A stretch of DNA of 64,000 nt from Vibrio sinaloensis (GTDB lineage Bacteria > Pseudomonadota > Gammaproteobacteria > Enterobacterales > Vibrionaceae): positions 186,001-250,000 of the forward strand of contig NZ_JWLV01000010.1 of assembly GCF_000808535.1 (NCBI RefSeq), written 5' to 3'. Position 1 is the stretch's first letter. Every line of letters begins with the position of its first letter. Under the pieces are notes generated by a model. The model made no database searches and had not been told where the DNA came from. It worked only from the letters and a program-made list of their open reading frames with translations. The position numbers and the translations under genes were made by a program. Positions 1 through 9,690 of this stretch are shown one piece after another.

Positions 1-272
1 AAGCGGGCGTAATTGGTTTCACTAAATCTATGGCGCGCGAAGTTGCTTCTCGCGGTGTTACTGTAAACACAGTTGCTCCAGGTTTTATCGAAACAGATAT
101 GACCAAAGCGCTGAATGACGATCAACGTGCGGCGACATTATCTGCTGTACCGGCAGGTCGTTTAGGTGACCCACGTGAAATTGCGTCTGCGGTTGTATTC
201 TTAGCTTCACCAGAAGCGGCTTACATCACAGGCGAAACTTTGCATGTAAATGGCGGCATGTACATGGTTTAA
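1..272 (+). CDS. fabG: 3-oxoacyl-ACP reductase FabG, C-terminal part (truncated by window edge)
   Basis: The reading frame is open from base 3 and ends at TAA 270-272, giving 89 residues of a short-chain dehydrogenase. The visible part begins just after the expected YxxxK active site ([15 protein letters not shown]) and contains the typical [14 protein letters not shown] segment and the closing HVNGGMYMV found at FabG C-termini. FabG reduces 3-ketoacyl-ACP with NADPH in type II fatty acid synthesis in the cytosol. The genes acpP and fabF follow in the usual fab cluster order, which supports FabG over other SDR enzymes. The N-terminal Rossmann motif lies outside the window. Confidence 0.95.
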   Translation, partial: AGVIGFTKSMAREVASRGVTVNTVAPGFIETDMTKALNDDQRAATLSAVPAGRLGDPREIASAVVFLASPEAAYITGETLHVNGGMYMV

Positions 273-578
273 TTGATACATTACGCAGAGAAAGTGAACT
301 TTTTAGCGAAAGAGTACTCAAAATTCTGCATAATTTGTCAATTAACCTAAAATGTCATCATTCAAGTTAGGGAATGTCACTAAAATAGCCTATATTTGGT
401 GACAACTGGCATGAACATGCGCAACATTTGTGCATGATTTAAGTCAAAAATGTATTGAATTTCGGTTAAATTCGCTAAAATTGTGGTTTGACCAGCAAGG
501 TCCCCCTTGCAACTTTCAGTAGTTCGAATAAACTACGGAATCATCGCATTGAGCGAAATCTGTAAAGGAAAAGAAAAA
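273..578 (+). promoter_or_regulatory. fabG-acpP intergenic region, probable acpP promoter and structured leader
   Basis: This 306-base gap has no convincing gene. A weak promoter-like pair is TTGAAT at 455-460 and TAAAAT at 476-481, with a 15-base spacer that is shorter than ideal. Two short hairpins sit between it and acpP: GCAAGG/CCTTGC at 495-510 and GTAGTT/AACTAC at 519-536. A Shine-Dalgarno-like AAAGGAA lies just before the acpP ATG. acpP is normally very highly expressed and has its own promoter, so a promoter here is expected; its exact position is inferred. Confidence 0.35.
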
Positions 579-812
579 ATGAGCAACATCGAAGAACGCG
601 TAAAGAAAATCATTGTTGAACAGCTAGGTGTAGACGAAGCTGAAGTTAAAAACGAAGCTTCATTCGTTGACGACCTAGGTGCTGATTCTCTAGACACTGT
701 TGAACTAGTAATGGCTCTAGAAGAAGAATTCGATACTGAGATTCCAGACGAAGAAGCTGAGAAAATCACTACTGTTCAAGCTGCAATCGACTACGTAAAC
801 AGCGCTCAGTAA
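579..812 (+). CDS. acpP: Acyl carrier protein
   Basis: This 77-residue acidic protein carries the 4'-phosphopantetheine attachment motif GADSLDTVE, with the modified serine at residue 37 counting Met. It is the cytosolic carrier of acyl intermediates for fatty acid, phospholipid and lipid A synthesis. ATG 579 is chosen because it gives the standard N-terminus [10 protein letters not shown] and is preceded by AAAGGAAAAG; the longer open frame starting at 507 has no family support. Strong codon bias is consistent with high expression. It lies between fabG and fabF, the usual arrangement. Confidence 0.98.
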
Positions 813-822
813 TATCTCCCCC

Positions 823-852
823 AGGCGGCCTTCTGGCCGCCTGTGTTCTTTT
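823..852 (+). terminator. Hairpin after acpP (terminator or attenuator before fabF)
   Basis: The stem AGGCGGCC / GGCCGCCT (823-830 and 835-842) has the tetraloop TTCT and is followed by a T-rich run. It sits 10 bases after the acpP stop and upstream of fabF. It probably trims or partly terminates acpP transcripts, so that acpP is made in excess of fabF. Confidence 0.7.
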
Positions 853-902
853 TAACCCTTCTATCCTTCCATAGAATCATTTCATTTCCGGAGAATAATA
901 TC

Positions 903-2144
903 GTGTCCAAGCGTCGTGTTGTTGTCACTGGCATGGGTATGTTGTCACCGGTAGGCAACACCGTAGAATCATCTTGGAAAGCCCTGCTTGCTGGTCAAAG
1001 TGGTATCGTAAATATCGAGCATTTTGACGCCGAAAACTTCTCTACTCGTTTTGCGGGTCTGGTAAAAGACTTTGACTGTACCGAGTACATGTCTAAGAAA
1101 GATGCACGTAAAATGGATTTATTTATCCAATACGGTATCGCAGCGGGTATTCAAGCTCTAGATGACTCTGGTTTACAAATTAACGAAGAAAATGCACCTC
1201 GTGTAGGTGTCGCTATCGGCTCTGGCATTGGTGGTCTTGACTTGATTGAAACTGGTCACACAGCACTAGTTGAAAAAGGCCCACGTAAAGTTAGCCCATT
1301 CTTCGTTCCATCAACCATCGTTAACATGGTTGCAGGTAACTTATCTATTATGCGTGGTCTTCGCGGTCCTAATATCGCGATCTCGACGGCGTGTACTACT
1401 GGTCTTCACAACATCGGTCATGCTGCGCGTATGATTGCCTACGGCGACGCTGATGCAATGGTTGCAGGCGGTGCAGAGAAAGCATCGACTCCGCTTGGTA
1501 TGGCAGGTTTTGGCGCAGCTAAAGCGTTGTCGACTCGTAACGATGAGCCACAAAAAGCTTCTCGTCCTTGGGATAAAGACCGTGACGGTTTTGTTCTAGG
1601 TGACGGTGCGGGCATGATGGTTCTAGAAGAGTACGAACATGCGAAAGCACGTGGCGCGAAAATCTACGCTGAGCTGGTTGGCTTCGGTATGTCGGGCGAT
1701 GCTTACCACATGACTTCTCCATCTGAAGATGGATCAGGTGGCGCTCTAGCGATGGAAGCAGCAATGCGTGACGCGGGTATCGTAGGCACTCAGGTTGGCT
1801 ATGTAAACGCACATGGCACCTCTACACCAGCTGGTGATGTCGCAGAAATCAAAGGTGTGAAGCGTGCTCTGGGTGAAGAAGGTGCTAAACAAGTTAAGGT
1901 TTCTTCGACTAAGTCTATGACGGGTCACCTACTTGGTGCGGCGGGTTCAGTAGAAGCTATCATTACGGTGATGTCTCTTGTTGACCAAATCGTTCCTCCG
2001 ACGATCAACCTTGACAATCCAGAAGAAGGTCTTGATATCGACCTTGTACCACACACGGCAAAAGAAGTATCAATGGATTACGCGATCTGTAACTCATTTG
2101 GTTTCGGTGGTACTAACGGTTCTCTAGTATTCAAAAAAATCTAA
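903..2144 (+). CDS. fabF: 3-oxoacyl-ACP synthase II (FabF)
   Basis: This 413-residue beta-ketoacyl-ACP synthase condenses malonyl-ACP with acyl-ACP in chain elongation and, in enterobacteria, controls the temperature-dependent 16:1 to 18:1 step. The Cys-His-His set is visible: Cys about 164 in STACTTG, His about 304 in [11 protein letters not shown], and His about 342 in [11 protein letters not shown]. The GTG at 903 is chosen because it gives the family N-terminus [12 protein letters not shown] and the expected length; the ATG at 843 would add about 20 unrelated residues overlapping the acpP terminator. Confidence 0.97.
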   Translation: MSKRRVVVTGMGMLSPVGNTVESSWKALLAGQSGIVNIEHFDAENFSTRFAGLVKDFDCTEYMSKKDARKMDLFIQYGIAAGIQALDDSGLQINEENAPRVGVAIGSGIGGLDLIETGHTALVEKGPRKVSPFFVPSTIVNMVAGNLSIMRGLRGPNIAISTACTTGLHNIGHAARMIAYGDADAMVAGGAEKASTPLGMAGFGAAKALSTRNDEPQKASRPWDKDRDGFVLGDGAGMMVLEEYEHAKARGAKIYAELVGFGMSGDAYHMTSPSEDGSGGALAMEAAMRDAGIVGTQVGYVNAHGTSTPAGDVAEIKGVKRALGEEGAKQVKVSSTKSMTGHLLGAAGSVEAIITVMSLVDQIVPPTINLDNPEEGLDIDLVPHTAKEVSMDYAICNSFGFGGTNGSLVFKKI

Positions 2145-2169
2145 AGAACGGTTTCAACTCTGTTAAATA

Positions 2170-2206
2170 AAACGGCTTAGTGCTTTGGCATTAAGCCGTT
2201 TTGTTA
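2170..2206 (+). terminator. Rho-independent terminator after fabF
   Basis: The stem AAACGGCTTA / TAAGCCGTTT is followed by a TTTTGTTATTT tract about 25 bases after the fabF stop. It separates the fab cluster from the pabC run. Confidence 0.8.
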
Positions 2207-2245
2207 TTTAATAATCGTTTAAATCTTCACAGACGTAGGAATGAC

Positions 2246-3049
2246 ATGTATTTGCTCAATGGAGAGTTGCAGGATTGTGTCGCGCTGACAGATCGCTCGT
2301 TTCAATATGGTGATGGTTGTTTTACCACCATGTTGACCCGACATGGGCAGGTGCAGCATTGGCACAGGCATATTGCAAGAATGGACGCGTGTTTGAAGCT
2401 ACTTGGCATCGAATCTCCTGATTGGAGGCAGATCGAATGTTGGCTCAAGCAAATGGCAAATACCGAAGAGAAAGCTGGTCTCAAACTGCATATCAGCCGA
2501 GGAGAAGGAGGGCGCGGATATAGCCCTACTCAAGTGACCTCATCAAATGTTACCATTAGCGCCTTTCCATTTCCGTCTCACTATGAACAATGGTGTCAAG
2601 ATGGCGTTGTGTTAGGTGTCTGTCACAAGCGATTAGGGATTAACCCAATGTTGGCAGGGCACAAACATAACAACCGTCTTGAACAAATATTATTGAAAGC
2701 GGATATAGAGCAACAAGGCTACGTCGATGGTATTGCGTTGGATTGCAATGACAAGGTTGTTGAAACCACTATGGCTAACTTGTTTTGGTTGAAAGGTGAG
2801 GTGTTATATACGCCTAGCCTTTCGAATGCGGGTGTCGATGGTGTTATGCGTCGCGTGGTGTTGGACGTAGTGTCTAAGCTTGGAGTCTCAGTGAAGGAGG
2901 CAGACTACGTGATGGAAGATCTGTTGGCGGCTGATGAGGTTTTTGTCACTAACTCCATTTTGGGTGTGGCACCTGTCTCTGCAATCGAAAAGCAGACATT
3001 TTTAATTGGAAAACTTACAAGAACTATTCAGGAGAAGGCCCTGTCGTGA
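2246..3049 (+). CDS. pabC: Aminodeoxychorismate lyase
   Basis: This 267-residue fold-type IV PLP enzyme converts 4-amino-4-deoxychorismate to 4-aminobenzoate and pyruvate for folate synthesis. The PLP lysine is Lys140 in MLAGHKHNNRLEQ, followed by the conserved TTMANLFW segment and the VTNSILGV cofactor-binding loop near the C-terminus. ATG 2246 gives the typical start MYLLNG; an upstream in-frame ATG at 2201 lies inside the fabF terminator. The 3' end overlaps mltG by 4 bases, so the two are translationally coupled. The pabC-mltG-tmk-holB order is typical of gammaproteobacteria. Confidence 0.95.
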   Translation: MYLLNGELQDCVALTDRSFQYGDGCFTTMLTRHGQVQHWHRHIARMDACLKLLGIESPDWRQIECWLKQMANTEEKAGLKLHISRGEGGRGYSPTQVTSSNVTISAFPFPSHYEQWCQDGVVLGVCHKRLGINPMLAGHKHNNRLEQILLKADIEQQGYVDGIALDCNDKVVETTMANLFWLKGEVLYTPSLSNAGVDGVMRRVVLDVVSKLGVSVKEADYVMEDLLAADEVFVTNSILGVAPVSAIEKQTFLIGKLTRTIQEKALS

Positions 3050-4062
3050 TTAAAAAAATCACTATTTTTTTACTGTTGGTCGCGCTTGCTGCGGCGGCAG
3101 GTTATGGCTATGTCACTAAACAAGTTGAGCAGTATATCGCTCAGCCTCTCAATATCGAACAAGAGCAAATCTTTACTCTCAAGTCAGGAACTGGTTTTAA
3201 CCGTGTCTTATCCCAGTTAACTGAAAAGGGAATCATTGTGGGGAGTGATTTCTCCAAACTTGTTCGCCGTTTTCACCCTGAGCTGACTCAGTTAAAAGCG
3301 GGAACCTATTTACTTGAACCCAATACTACCTTAGCTCAGGCTCTTGAATTACTTAAGTCTGGCAAAGAACACCAATTTGCAATTACTTTTGTCGAAGGTT
3401 CAACGTTTAAGGAGTGGCGTCAAGCACTCGAAACAGCTGAGTATTTAGAGCATGAAATGTCGGGCTTAAGTGAAGCAGAGATCGCTCAAAAACTTGGCCT
3501 TGAACATGATAAGTTAGAAGGATTAATGCTTGCAGAAACGTATCACTATACGTTTGGCACCTCAGATCTCGATATCTTGAAGCGTGCTTCCGCTAAACTG
3601 CAGGCTATTCTTGATGAACAATGGCAGCAAAGACAAGAAGACTTACCGTTAAAGACGCCTTATGAAGCGTTAATCCTTGCGTCTATCATTGAAAAAGAGA
3701 CCGCAGTAGAAGAAGAGCGAGAGCGTGTTGCTTCTGTCTTTGTTAATCGTCTCAATAAGCGTATGCGTTTGCAGACTGATCCTACCGTTATTTACGGGAT
3801 GGGCGATAAGTATGACGGCAATATTCGCAAAAAAGATCTTCGCACACCGACACCATACAATACATACACAATTTTTGGCTTACCACCGACACCGATTGCG
3901 ATGCCGGGAGAAGCCTCTATTGCAGCGGCACTCAATCCAGAGGCGAGCAACTATCTCTATTTTGTTGCCAGTGGTAAAGGTGGTCATGTGTTCTCGAAAT
4001 CATTGGCAGAACACAACCGTGCTGTACGAGCCTATTTAAAACAATTAAGAAGTAACCAATGA
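3046..4062 (+). CDS. mltG: Endolytic murein transglycosylase MltG (YceG)
   Basis: This 338-residue protein is anchored in the inner membrane by one N-terminal helix (about residues 5-22) with the rest periplasmic. It cleaves nascent glycan strands and is thought to set their length. The catalytic glutamate is Glu218 in ASIIEKETA, the same number as in the E. coli enzyme, followed by VFVNRL and the [10 protein letters not shown] motif. The start is GTG 3046, which overlaps the pabC stop (GTGA-type overlap). Its end overlaps tmk by 4 bases. Confidence 0.95.
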   Translation: MIKKITIFLLLVALAAAAGYGYVTKQVEQYIAQPLNIEQEQIFTLKSGTGFNRVLSQLTEKGIIVGSDFSKLVRRFHPELTQLKAGTYLLEPNTTLAQALELLKSGKEHQFAITFVEGSTFKEWRQALETAEYLEHEMSGLSEAEIAQKLGLEHDKLEGLMLAETYHYTFGTSDLDILKRASAKLQAILDEQWQQRQEDLPLKTPYEALILASIIEKETAVEEERERVASVFVNRLNKRMRLQTDPTVIYGMGDKYDGNIRKKDLRTPTPYNTYTIFGLPPTPIAMPGEASIAAALNPEASNYLYFVASGKGGHVFSKSLAEHNRAVRAYLKQLRSNQ

Positions 4063-4691
4063 GCCAAGCTAAATTTATCGTTATCGAAGGCCTAGAAGGC
4101 GCGGGTAAAAGCACTGCCATTAATGCAGTGATGGAGACTCTAAAGCAAGCGGGCGTTGAACGTATCAAGAACACACGCGAACCTGGTGGAACCGTGTTAG
4201 CTGAGAAACTGCGCACTCTCGTCAAGCAAGAGCACGACGGTGAGGTATTGCAAGATATGAGTGAGGTGCTGCTTATGTATGCCGCTCGCGTTCAATTGGT
4301 CGAGAATGTTATCAAGCCTGCATTAGAGTCGGGTACTTGGGTGGTGGGCGACCGTCACGATATGTCCTCTCAGGCGTATCAAGGAGGAGGACGTCAGATT
4401 GCCAAAGAGACAATGGCGTCTTTAAAGCAGACAACGCTTGGTGACTTTAAACCCGATTTGACCATCTATCTCGATCTTGACCCACGAGTTGGGCTTGAAC
4501 GCGCGCGAGGACGTGGAGAGTTGGATCGTATCGAGAAAATGGACATGAGTTTCTTTGATCGAACACGCGAACGATACCTTGAAATGGCAAATGCAGACGA
4601 GAGTGTCATGGTGGTCAATGCTGAGCAAACCATCGATCAGGTAGCAACGGATATAAAAATCGCATTACGTTCTTGGATGGATACACTGTAA
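4059..4691 (+). CDS. tmk: Thymidylate kinase
   Basis: This 210-residue kinase phosphorylates dTMP to dTDP. The P-loop is GLEGAGKST at about residues 10-18. The DR motif [16 protein letters not shown] and the lid segment [12 protein letters not shown] are both present. ATG 4059 overlaps the mltG stop, and the stop overlaps holB by one base. The length matches the bacterial enzyme. Confidence 0.97.
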   Translation: MSQAKFIVIEGLEGAGKSTAINAVMETLKQAGVERIKNTREPGGTVLAEKLRTLVKQEHDGEVLQDMSEVLLMYAARVQLVENVIKPALESGTWVVGDRHDMSSQAYQGGGRQIAKETMASLKQTTLGDFKPDLTIYLDLDPRVGLERARGRGELDRIEKMDMSFFDRTRERYLEMANADESVMVVNAEQTIDQVATDIKIALRSWMDTL

Positions 4692-5653
4692 TGACGACGC
4701 TTTACCCTTGGTTATCTGAGCTTTGGCAAGAGTGGCAGGCGAGTTTGCAAAATGGTCGCTTTTCCAACGCAGCGATGTTGACCGCAAAACCAGGCTTGGG
4801 TGCTGAGCAGATTGTTGAACATTTTAGCCGTGCTGTTATGTGCAGCAATTATGACCATGAGGCTTGCGGTTTTTGTCATAGCTGTCAGCTTATGCAGTCT
4901 GGTAGTCATCCTGACTATCATATTGTCCAACCTGAAAAAGAAGGCAAAGCCATTTCAGTCGATCAAATTCGCCAGTGTAATAGACAAGCACAAGAATCGT
5001 CTCAATTAGGCGGTCTTCGCTTATTTGTGATTGAGCCAGCAGATTCGATGAATGAATCTGCTGCTAATGCGTTATTGAAAACTCTTGAAGAACCTTCCGG
5101 AAGCTGTATGTTCCTGCTGGTTACCCACCGTAGTAATGGCCTGTTGCCCACTATCACGAGTCGCTGTCAGCAATGGCAAGTCACTCCTCCTAACTCTGAG
5201 ATGGTGACTCAGTGGATCTCAGAGCAGACCAGCCGCTCTGTACCTGAGTACGCGGCGCACTTAAATAGCAATGCGCCACTAAACACACTACAGTTTGTAG
5301 AGCAGGATAAAGAGCAAGAGTACCTCAAAGTCGAGCAGAGCTTGATTCAGGTTGTTGAACTGTCGGGTGACAGCTTATCTCTGGCGAAAGCGTTGGCAAA
5401 CAACCCTCATGAGACCTTGCTTTGGTTGTGGTATTTACTCACTGATGCTCAAAAAGTCCATTTTTCTGTCAACATGCCGTTTTTTGTCCCTGGGGCAAAA
5501 CGGCTGTCTGAGCTAGTTAGCTACGATATTCTTTATCAGCAGACAAAGGCATTAAGTGCTCTCATCGGCCAGTTGCGTCAGCATTCAGGGCTCAACAGTG
5601 AGCTGCTCATTTTGGATTGGTTATTTAGATTTAACGGGGAAACATGTTCGTAG
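4691..5653 (+). CDS. holB: DNA polymerase III subunit delta prime
   Basis: This 320-residue clamp-loader subunit works with HolA and DnaX to load the beta sliding clamp. It has the zinc-binding cysteine cluster (CSNYDHEACGFCHSC, about residues 50-64), the helix with SMNESAANALLKTLEEP, and the clamp-loader SRC motif in TITSRCQQW. The P-loop is degenerate (TAKPGLGAE), as expected for delta prime. ATG 4691 gives the start MTTLYPWL; it overlaps the tmk TAA by one base. The end overlaps tatD by 10 bases. Confidence 0.95.
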   Translation: MTTLYPWLSELWQEWQASLQNGRFSNAAMLTAKPGLGAEQIVEHFSRAVMCSNYDHEACGFCHSCQLMQSGSHPDYHIVQPEKEGKAISVDQIRQCNRQAQESSQLGGLRLFVIEPADSMNESAANALLKTLEEPSGSCMFLLVTHRSNGLLPTITSRCQQWQVTPPNSEMVTQWISEQTSRSVPEYAAHLNSNAPLNTLQFVEQDKEQEYLKVEQSLIQVVELSGDSLSLAKALANNPHETLLWLWYLLTDAQKVHFSVNMPFFVPGAKRLSELVSYDILYQQTKALSALIGQLRQHSGLNSELLILDWLFRFNGETCS

Positions 5654-6411
5654 ACTCACACTGCCATTTAGATAAGCTTGATTATCAAGATCTCCACACC
5701 GGCATTGCTGATGTGGTCGCTAAAGCGAAAGCGGCAAACGTTACAGAGCTTCTTTCAGTAGGGGTAACGTTAGACTCTTTTCCAAAGATGTTGGAAATGA
5801 TAGAACCTTTTGACAACGTTTATGCTTCTTGTGGTGTCCACCCACTCGACGTAGAAAGCGATTTTGCGTTGGACCGATTACATGACTACGCTGCCCACTC
5901 TCGTGTTGTTGCCATTGGCGAAACTGGTTTGGATTACCACTATCAGCCAGAAACTGCAGACTTACAAAAACTGCGATTTGAGCAGCAGGTTGAACTTGGG
6001 GTAAAACTGAATAAGCCACTCATCATCCACACGCGCAACGCTAGGCAAGATACACTCGATATATTGCGTAATGGTGGCGCTGAGAAGTGTGGTGGAGTTA
6101 TTCACTGCTTCACTGAAGATCTTGCGTTTGCTGAAGCTGCGATGGACTTAGGTTTTTACATTTCGATTTCGGGTATCGTCACCTTTCGACAGGCTACAGA
6201 GCTGAAAGAGGTCGTCAAAGCGCTGCCTTTAGAGCGACTTCTTATCGAAACTGATTCTCCGTATCTGGCTCCTGTCCCGCATCGAGGAAAACAGAACCAA
6301 CCGGCGTATGTCGTCGAGGTTGCTTCCTACATTGCGCAGCTGAAAGGCCTTTCTCTTGGTGAAGTTGGAGAAAAAACCAGCGAAAACTTTAGAAATCTTT
6401 TTTTGAGATAG
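5644..6411 (+). CDS. TatD-family metal-dependent hydrolase (YcfH type)
   Basis: This 255-residue TIM-barrel hydrolase has the metal ligands DSHCHLDK at the N-terminus, GETGLDYHY, IIHTRNA, IHCFTE and ETDSPYLAP. It belongs to the TatD/YcfH group of putative metal-dependent DNases and D-aminoacyl-tRNA deacylase-like proteins. The downstream position after holB corresponds to E. coli ycfH. ATG 5644 overlaps the end of holB and implies coupled translation. The exact substrate is not known from sequence. Confidence 0.9.
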   Translation: MFVDSHCHLDKLDYQDLHTGIADVVAKAKAANVTELLSVGVTLDSFPKMLEMIEPFDNVYASCGVHPLDVESDFALDRLHDYAAHSRVVAIGETGLDYHYQPETADLQKLRFEQQVELGVKLNKPLIIHTRNARQDTLDILRNGGAEKCGGVIHCFTEDLAFAEAAMDLGFYISISGIVTFRQATELKEVVKALPLERLLIETDSPYLAPVPHRGKQNQPAYVVEVASYIAQLKGLSLGEVGEKTSENFRNLFLR

Positions 6412-6427
6412 AAAATGAAAGTTGATT

Positions 6428-6455
6428 AAAAAAGGAGCGAGAGCTCCTTTTTTTT
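6428..6455 (+). terminator. Rho-independent terminator after tatD
   Basis: The stem AAAGGAGC / GCTCCTTT has a GAGA tetraloop and is followed by an uninterrupted T tract. It ends the pabC-mltG-tmk-holB-tatD transcription unit. Confidence 0.9.
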
Positions 6456-6470
6456 GTAAGTTAGATCACA
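6455..6470 (+). promoter_or_regulatory. Candidate CRP-binding site upstream of ptsG
   Basis: TGTAA-GTTAGA-TCACA matches the CRP consensus TGTGA-N6-TCACA at nine of ten arm positions. It lies about 390 bases before the ptsG start, so it works only if the promoter is distal. It also overlaps the T tract of the tatD terminator. Confidence 0.35.
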
Positions 6471-6570
6471 CGCAAGCGTTTGGCTGGCTTTGTTTACTAA
6501 TTTTGTTGAACTTGAGAGCTGAAAATATCACTTTTGTAAATTTGTTACATAAAATAACAATGCTGCCTAT

Positions 6571-6592
6571 TTTATTTACTCGGTGAAATTAA
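6571..6592 (+). promoter_or_regulatory. Candidate Mlc/NagC-type operator upstream of ptsG
   Basis: The sequence TTTATTTACTCGGTGAAATT (6571-6590), extended by AA, is an imperfect palindrome of the kind bound by the ROK repressors Mlc and NagC (AT-rich ATTT/AAAT arms around a C/G centre). ptsG is a classical Mlc target and the mlc gene is 6 kb away in this window. The assignment rests on pattern resemblance only. Confidence 0.35.
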
Positions 6593-6857
6593 TCGTATTT
6601 ACAAAATAGTTATTTAAAAACAAATGTTTACCATGATTGTAAAGCATTTCAGTATGCGGTTTTTATTGTGATCTATCTATTAGTTTGAAACTTAATTTCG
6701 TAACCCGCTAGTAAGACTGTTAACCCTCAATATATATTTAGAGCCAGAAAATATAGTGACATAAGTGGTTACATTTTTTCTGGGTGCTAACATTTAAGGC
6801 TACGGGGGTGTGCCGTTAGAGCCCAATAAATCTTATAAACTTTTCAGGAGCATAAAC

Positions 6858-8288
6858 ATGTTTAAGAACCTTTTTGCTAACCTGCAAAAAGTTGGTAAAG
6901 CTCTGATGCTACCAGTATCAGTATTACCAGTTGCAGGTATTTTACTAGGTGTGGGTGCTGCCGACCTAAGCTTCATTCCAGATATCGTTTCTAACCTAAT
7001 GGAACAAGCGGGTGGCTCAGTATTTGGCCAAATGGCACTTCTATTTGCTGTTGGTGTAGCACTTGGCTTTACTAACAACGACGGTGTAGCAGGTCTTGCT
7101 GCAATCGTTGGTTACGGCATCATGACTGCAACGCTAAGCGTTATGGCTGGTGTTATGGGCGTTGAGAAAATCGATACAGGTGTACTAGGTGGTATCCTTG
7201 TCGGTGGTGTGGCTGCTTGGGCATTTAACCGTTTCTTCAAAATCCAACTTCCAGAGTACCTTGGCTTCTTCGCTGGTAAGCGTGCTGTGCCAATCATCAC
7301 TGGTTTCACAGCGATCGGTCTAGGTATCGTACTGTCTGTTGTATGGCCTCCAATCGGTGGTGCGATTGCATCATTCTCTGACTGGGCTGCTCACCAAAAC
7401 CCACAAGTTGCGTTTGGTATCTACGGTATCGTTGAGCGTTCACTAATCCCATTCGGTCTACACCACGTATGGAACGTACCATTCTTCTTCGAAGCAGGTA
7501 CTTGTGTTAACGCTGCAGGCGAAACTCAAAACGGCGTACTAACTTGTTACCTAGTTGCTGATGAAGCATCTCGTGCTGCGGGCAACGGCTTCGGTCAGCT
7601 AGCTGGTGGTTACATGTTCAAGATGTTCGGTCTACCAGCTGCTGCTATCGCTATCGCTCACTCTGCTAAACCAGAGAACCGCGCGAAAGTAATGGGTATC
7701 ATGGCGTCTGCTGCACTGACTTCATTCCTAACCGGTATCACTGAGCCAATCGAATTCTCATTCCTATTCGTAGCTCCTGTACTATACGGTATCCACGCTC
7801 TACTAGCAGGTTCTGCATACGTAGTGGCTAACACTCTAGGTTTTGTACACGGTACTTCATTCTCACACGGTCTAATCGACTTCCTAGTTCTTTCTGGTAA
7901 CGCACAGAAGATGGGTCTGATGATTGCTGTAGGTGTTGTGTACGCTGCAATCTACTACGTAGTGTTCCGTGCTGTAATCAAAGCGATGGACCTTAAAACT
8001 CCAGGTCGTGAAGACGAATCTGAAGAAGCATCTGTTGCGACAGGTTCTGACTTAGCAGGTGAGTTGGTTGCTGCATTTGGCGGTAAAGCAAACATCACTG
8101 GTCTAGACGCATGTATCACTCGTCTACGTGTTGCAGTAGCTGACACAGCTGCAGTTGACCAAGACAAGCTAAAACAACTAGGCGCTGCGGGTGTTGTTGT
8201 TGTAGCAGGTGGTGTTCAAGCTATTTTCGGTACTAAGTCTGACAACCTGAAAACTGAAATGGATGAGTGGATCCGTAACCACGGTTAA
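6858..8288 (+). CDS. ptsG: Glucose-specific PTS transporter, EIIBC
   Basis: This 476-residue inner-membrane permease has an EIIC domain (about residues 1-380) and a C-terminal EIIB domain. The conserved EIIC segment [16 protein letters not shown] and the [14 protein letters not shown] signature are present. The phosphorylated cysteine lies in [11 protein letters not shown]. There is no EIIA domain, so it should use the separate EIIA-Glc (Crr). ATG 6858 gives the standard [24 protein letters not shown] start with an AGGAG site upstream. Codon usage is strongly biased, consistent with high expression. Confidence 0.93.
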   Translation: MFKNLFANLQKVGKALMLPVSVLPVAGILLGVGAADLSFIPDIVSNLMEQAGGSVFGQMALLFAVGVALGFTNNDGVAGLAAIVGYGIMTATLSVMAGVMGVEKIDTGVLGGILVGGVAAWAFNRFFKIQLPEYLGFFAGKRAVPIITGFTAIGLGIVLSVVWPPIGGAIASFSDWAAHQNPQVAFGIYGIVERSLIPFGLHHVWNVPFFFEAGTCVNAAGETQNGVLTCYLVADEASRAAGNGFGQLAGGYMFKMFGLPAAAIAIAHSAKPENRAKVMGIMASAALTSFLTGITEPIEFSFLFVAPVLYGIHALLAGSAYVVANTLGFVHGTSFSHGLIDFLVLSGNAQKMGLMIAVGVVYAAIYYVVFRAVIKAMDLKTPGREDESEEASVATGSDLAGELVAAFGGKANITGLDACITRLRVAVADTAAVDQDKLKQLGAAGVVVVAGGVQAIFGTKSDNLKTEMDEWIRNHG

Positions 8289-8313
8289 TTCCCACCTACT
8301 CATCTAAATTGCG

Positions 8314-8341
8314 AAAAGGAGGCTTAGGCCTCCTTTTTTTC
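8314..8341 (+). terminator. Rho-independent terminator after ptsG
   Basis: The stem AAAAGGAGGC / GCCTCCTTTT with a TTAG loop is followed by a T tract, 25 bases after the ptsG stop. Confidence 0.9.
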
Positions 8342-8505
8342 GTTTGTACTAAAGTCAGAGACTCGCGACGTATGTTTTGGTTTGTTACAAATTGCTGCTC
8401 TTGTAGGCGGCATCTTTGCGGCACATTAACTTTTGCCTGACACTAAGGAGACCTGATACAAGATAATTGTACGCTGTTTTATATTATCTAAGGTATGGGG
8501 TTTGT

Positions 8506-8928
8506 ATGAACAAAGCGCTCTTTTCAGGTGCACTAGGGACACTACTTTTCGCAGTTTCTTTTTCTTCTAGTGCTGATGAACCACAAAAAACAGACTTGTC
8601 GGTAGGGATGGCATTGGACCAAGACCTGAGTGTTGTGGTTGAAATCGATAACCAGTATCGTTTTACCATTGGTAACGATGGCGGTGCTTTTGATTACATC
8701 ATATCGCGTGGCGAGTTTGATCAAAGTATGCCCGTATCATGGTACGTTGGCGTAGGCGGTTGGAGCGAGTGGGAAGGTAAGGAGTTCGGCGCTCGATTAC
8801 CACTTGGCTTGAAGTGGGACATCAGTAAAGGTTGGAACATGTATGGCCAAATCCATCCAGAGTTGGACTTGTATTCAGGGGCGAAGCTACAAGTTGGTGG
8901 CGCACTGGGCATTAAGTACTCGTTTTAA
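8506..8928 (+). CDS. Small exported beta-barrel-like protein of unknown function
   Basis: This 140-residue protein has a probable Sec signal peptide (MNKALFSGALGTLLFAVSFS, cleavage likely before ADEPQ). The mature part is rich in alternating polar and aromatic beta-strand segments (WYVGVGGWSEW, GWNMYGQIHPEL) and ends in GIKYSF, the terminal Phe signature of outer-membrane proteins. ATG 8506 is chosen because it starts the signal peptide; the in-frame ATG at 8467 adds an unrelated segment. It converges with the gene at 8968. I do not recognise a specific family. Confidence 0.7.
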   Translation: MNKALFSGALGTLLFAVSFSSSADEPQKTDLSVGMALDQDLSVVVEIDNQYRFTIGNDGGAFDYIISRGEFDQSMPVSWYVGVGGWSEWEGKEFGARLPLGLKWDISKGWNMYGQIHPELDLYSGAKLQVGGALGIKYSF

Positions 8929-8967
8929 GTTGGCTGCAATAGGGGGGATCTCCCCCCAAAAGTTTGA

Positions 8968-9561
8968 TTAAAAACGCCAAGTTAAGCCGACGTTGGTAGA
9001 AAACTGGTTCATCCAAGATGTTTTAAATTGAATCACACAAGAATCAGAGCCAGTTGTCGGGAGGTTACATACTCCTTTAGTGTCATTGTCAACGACGGTA
9101 CCTAACCATCGGGCTTGAACATTTGCCGCAAGATAGTTGGTAATTTGGTATTCGAATCCACCAAAAATTGATGCTGAAAAACCAAGTTTGTCGTCTACCC
9201 ACTCTGCATCTACGTAAGAACCTCCCAACCCAAGCCCTAGATAAGAAGAAAAATCCTGACTCAGTTCATATTGGATGCTGCTCTGAAAATGCAAATAGTG
9301 CACATCAGAATCCAAGTTGACCTGTTCTACTTTGGTGGCTTGTCGAGTATAAAACAAGCCTATTCGTCCGTTGTCTAGATCGGTTTCGACACTCAATCCC
9401 AAGTTAGTAGACGCTTCAAGATCAAAGTCATCGCCATCTTGGTTTTCAACACTGCCGCCTAGGGTATATCCCACCCATGGCGTGATATACAGTTCGGCTG
9501 CATAGCCGTGAGTTGCTCCGAGTAAACATAAGAAAACTCCCGCGCGGATAACAAAGTTCAT
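8968..9561 (-). CDS. Putative outer-membrane beta-barrel protein
   Basis: This 197-residue protein has a signal peptide (MNFVIRAGVFLCLLGATHGYAA) and a mature part made of repeating amphipathic beta strands such as LYITPWVGYTLGG and SIQYELSQDFSSYLGLGLGG. It ends in VGLTWRF with the C-terminal Phe typical of BAM substrates. The size suggests an 8-stranded OmpA/OmpW-like barrel. One cysteine pair is visible (VCNLPTTGSDSCV). ATG 9561 is preferred over 9585 because it starts the signal peptide directly. The function is unknown; it has no operon partner. Confidence 0.7.
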   Translation of the reverse strand: MNFVIRAGVFLCLLGATHGYAAELYITPWVGYTLGGSVENQDGDDFDLEASTNLGLSVETDLDNGRIGLFYTRQATKVEQVNLDSDVHYLHFQSSIQYELSQDFSSYLGLGLGGSYVDAEWVDDKLGFSASIFGGFEYQITNYLAANVQARWLGTVVDNDTKGVCNLPTTGSDSCVIQFKTSWMNQFSTNVGLTWRF

Positions 9562-9690
9562 ACTGGCTCCAAAGATTGAATACACCTACTAATTGTGATG
9601 CTAACACCATAATTAAGCACAAAAAAAACGCAATTATTGAAGATGATTCACAGTGATGTTATTACTTTGTTAAACAAGAAGGAGGTGTCT

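Larger units (their letters stand above)
6412..6857 (+). promoter_or_regulatory. Long ptsG upstream region with candidate CRP and Mlc-type sites
   Basis: This 446-base gap contains no supported gene; it is AT-rich and reads as a regulatory region. It holds the tatD terminator, a CRP-like sequence at 6455-6470 and an Mlc/NagC-like palindrome at 6571-6592, which are listed separately. A ribosome site AGGAG lies at 6846-6850 before the ptsG ATG. In E. coli ptsG is activated by CRP and repressed by Mlc, so these two types of site are expected. An SgrS-type small RNA gene could not be identified here. Confidence 0.5.

Noticed and set aside
507..578. Extended N-terminus for acpP from ATG 507
   Set aside because: The 24 extra residues are not family-like and overlap leader hairpins; ATG 579 has the ribosome site and the standard start.
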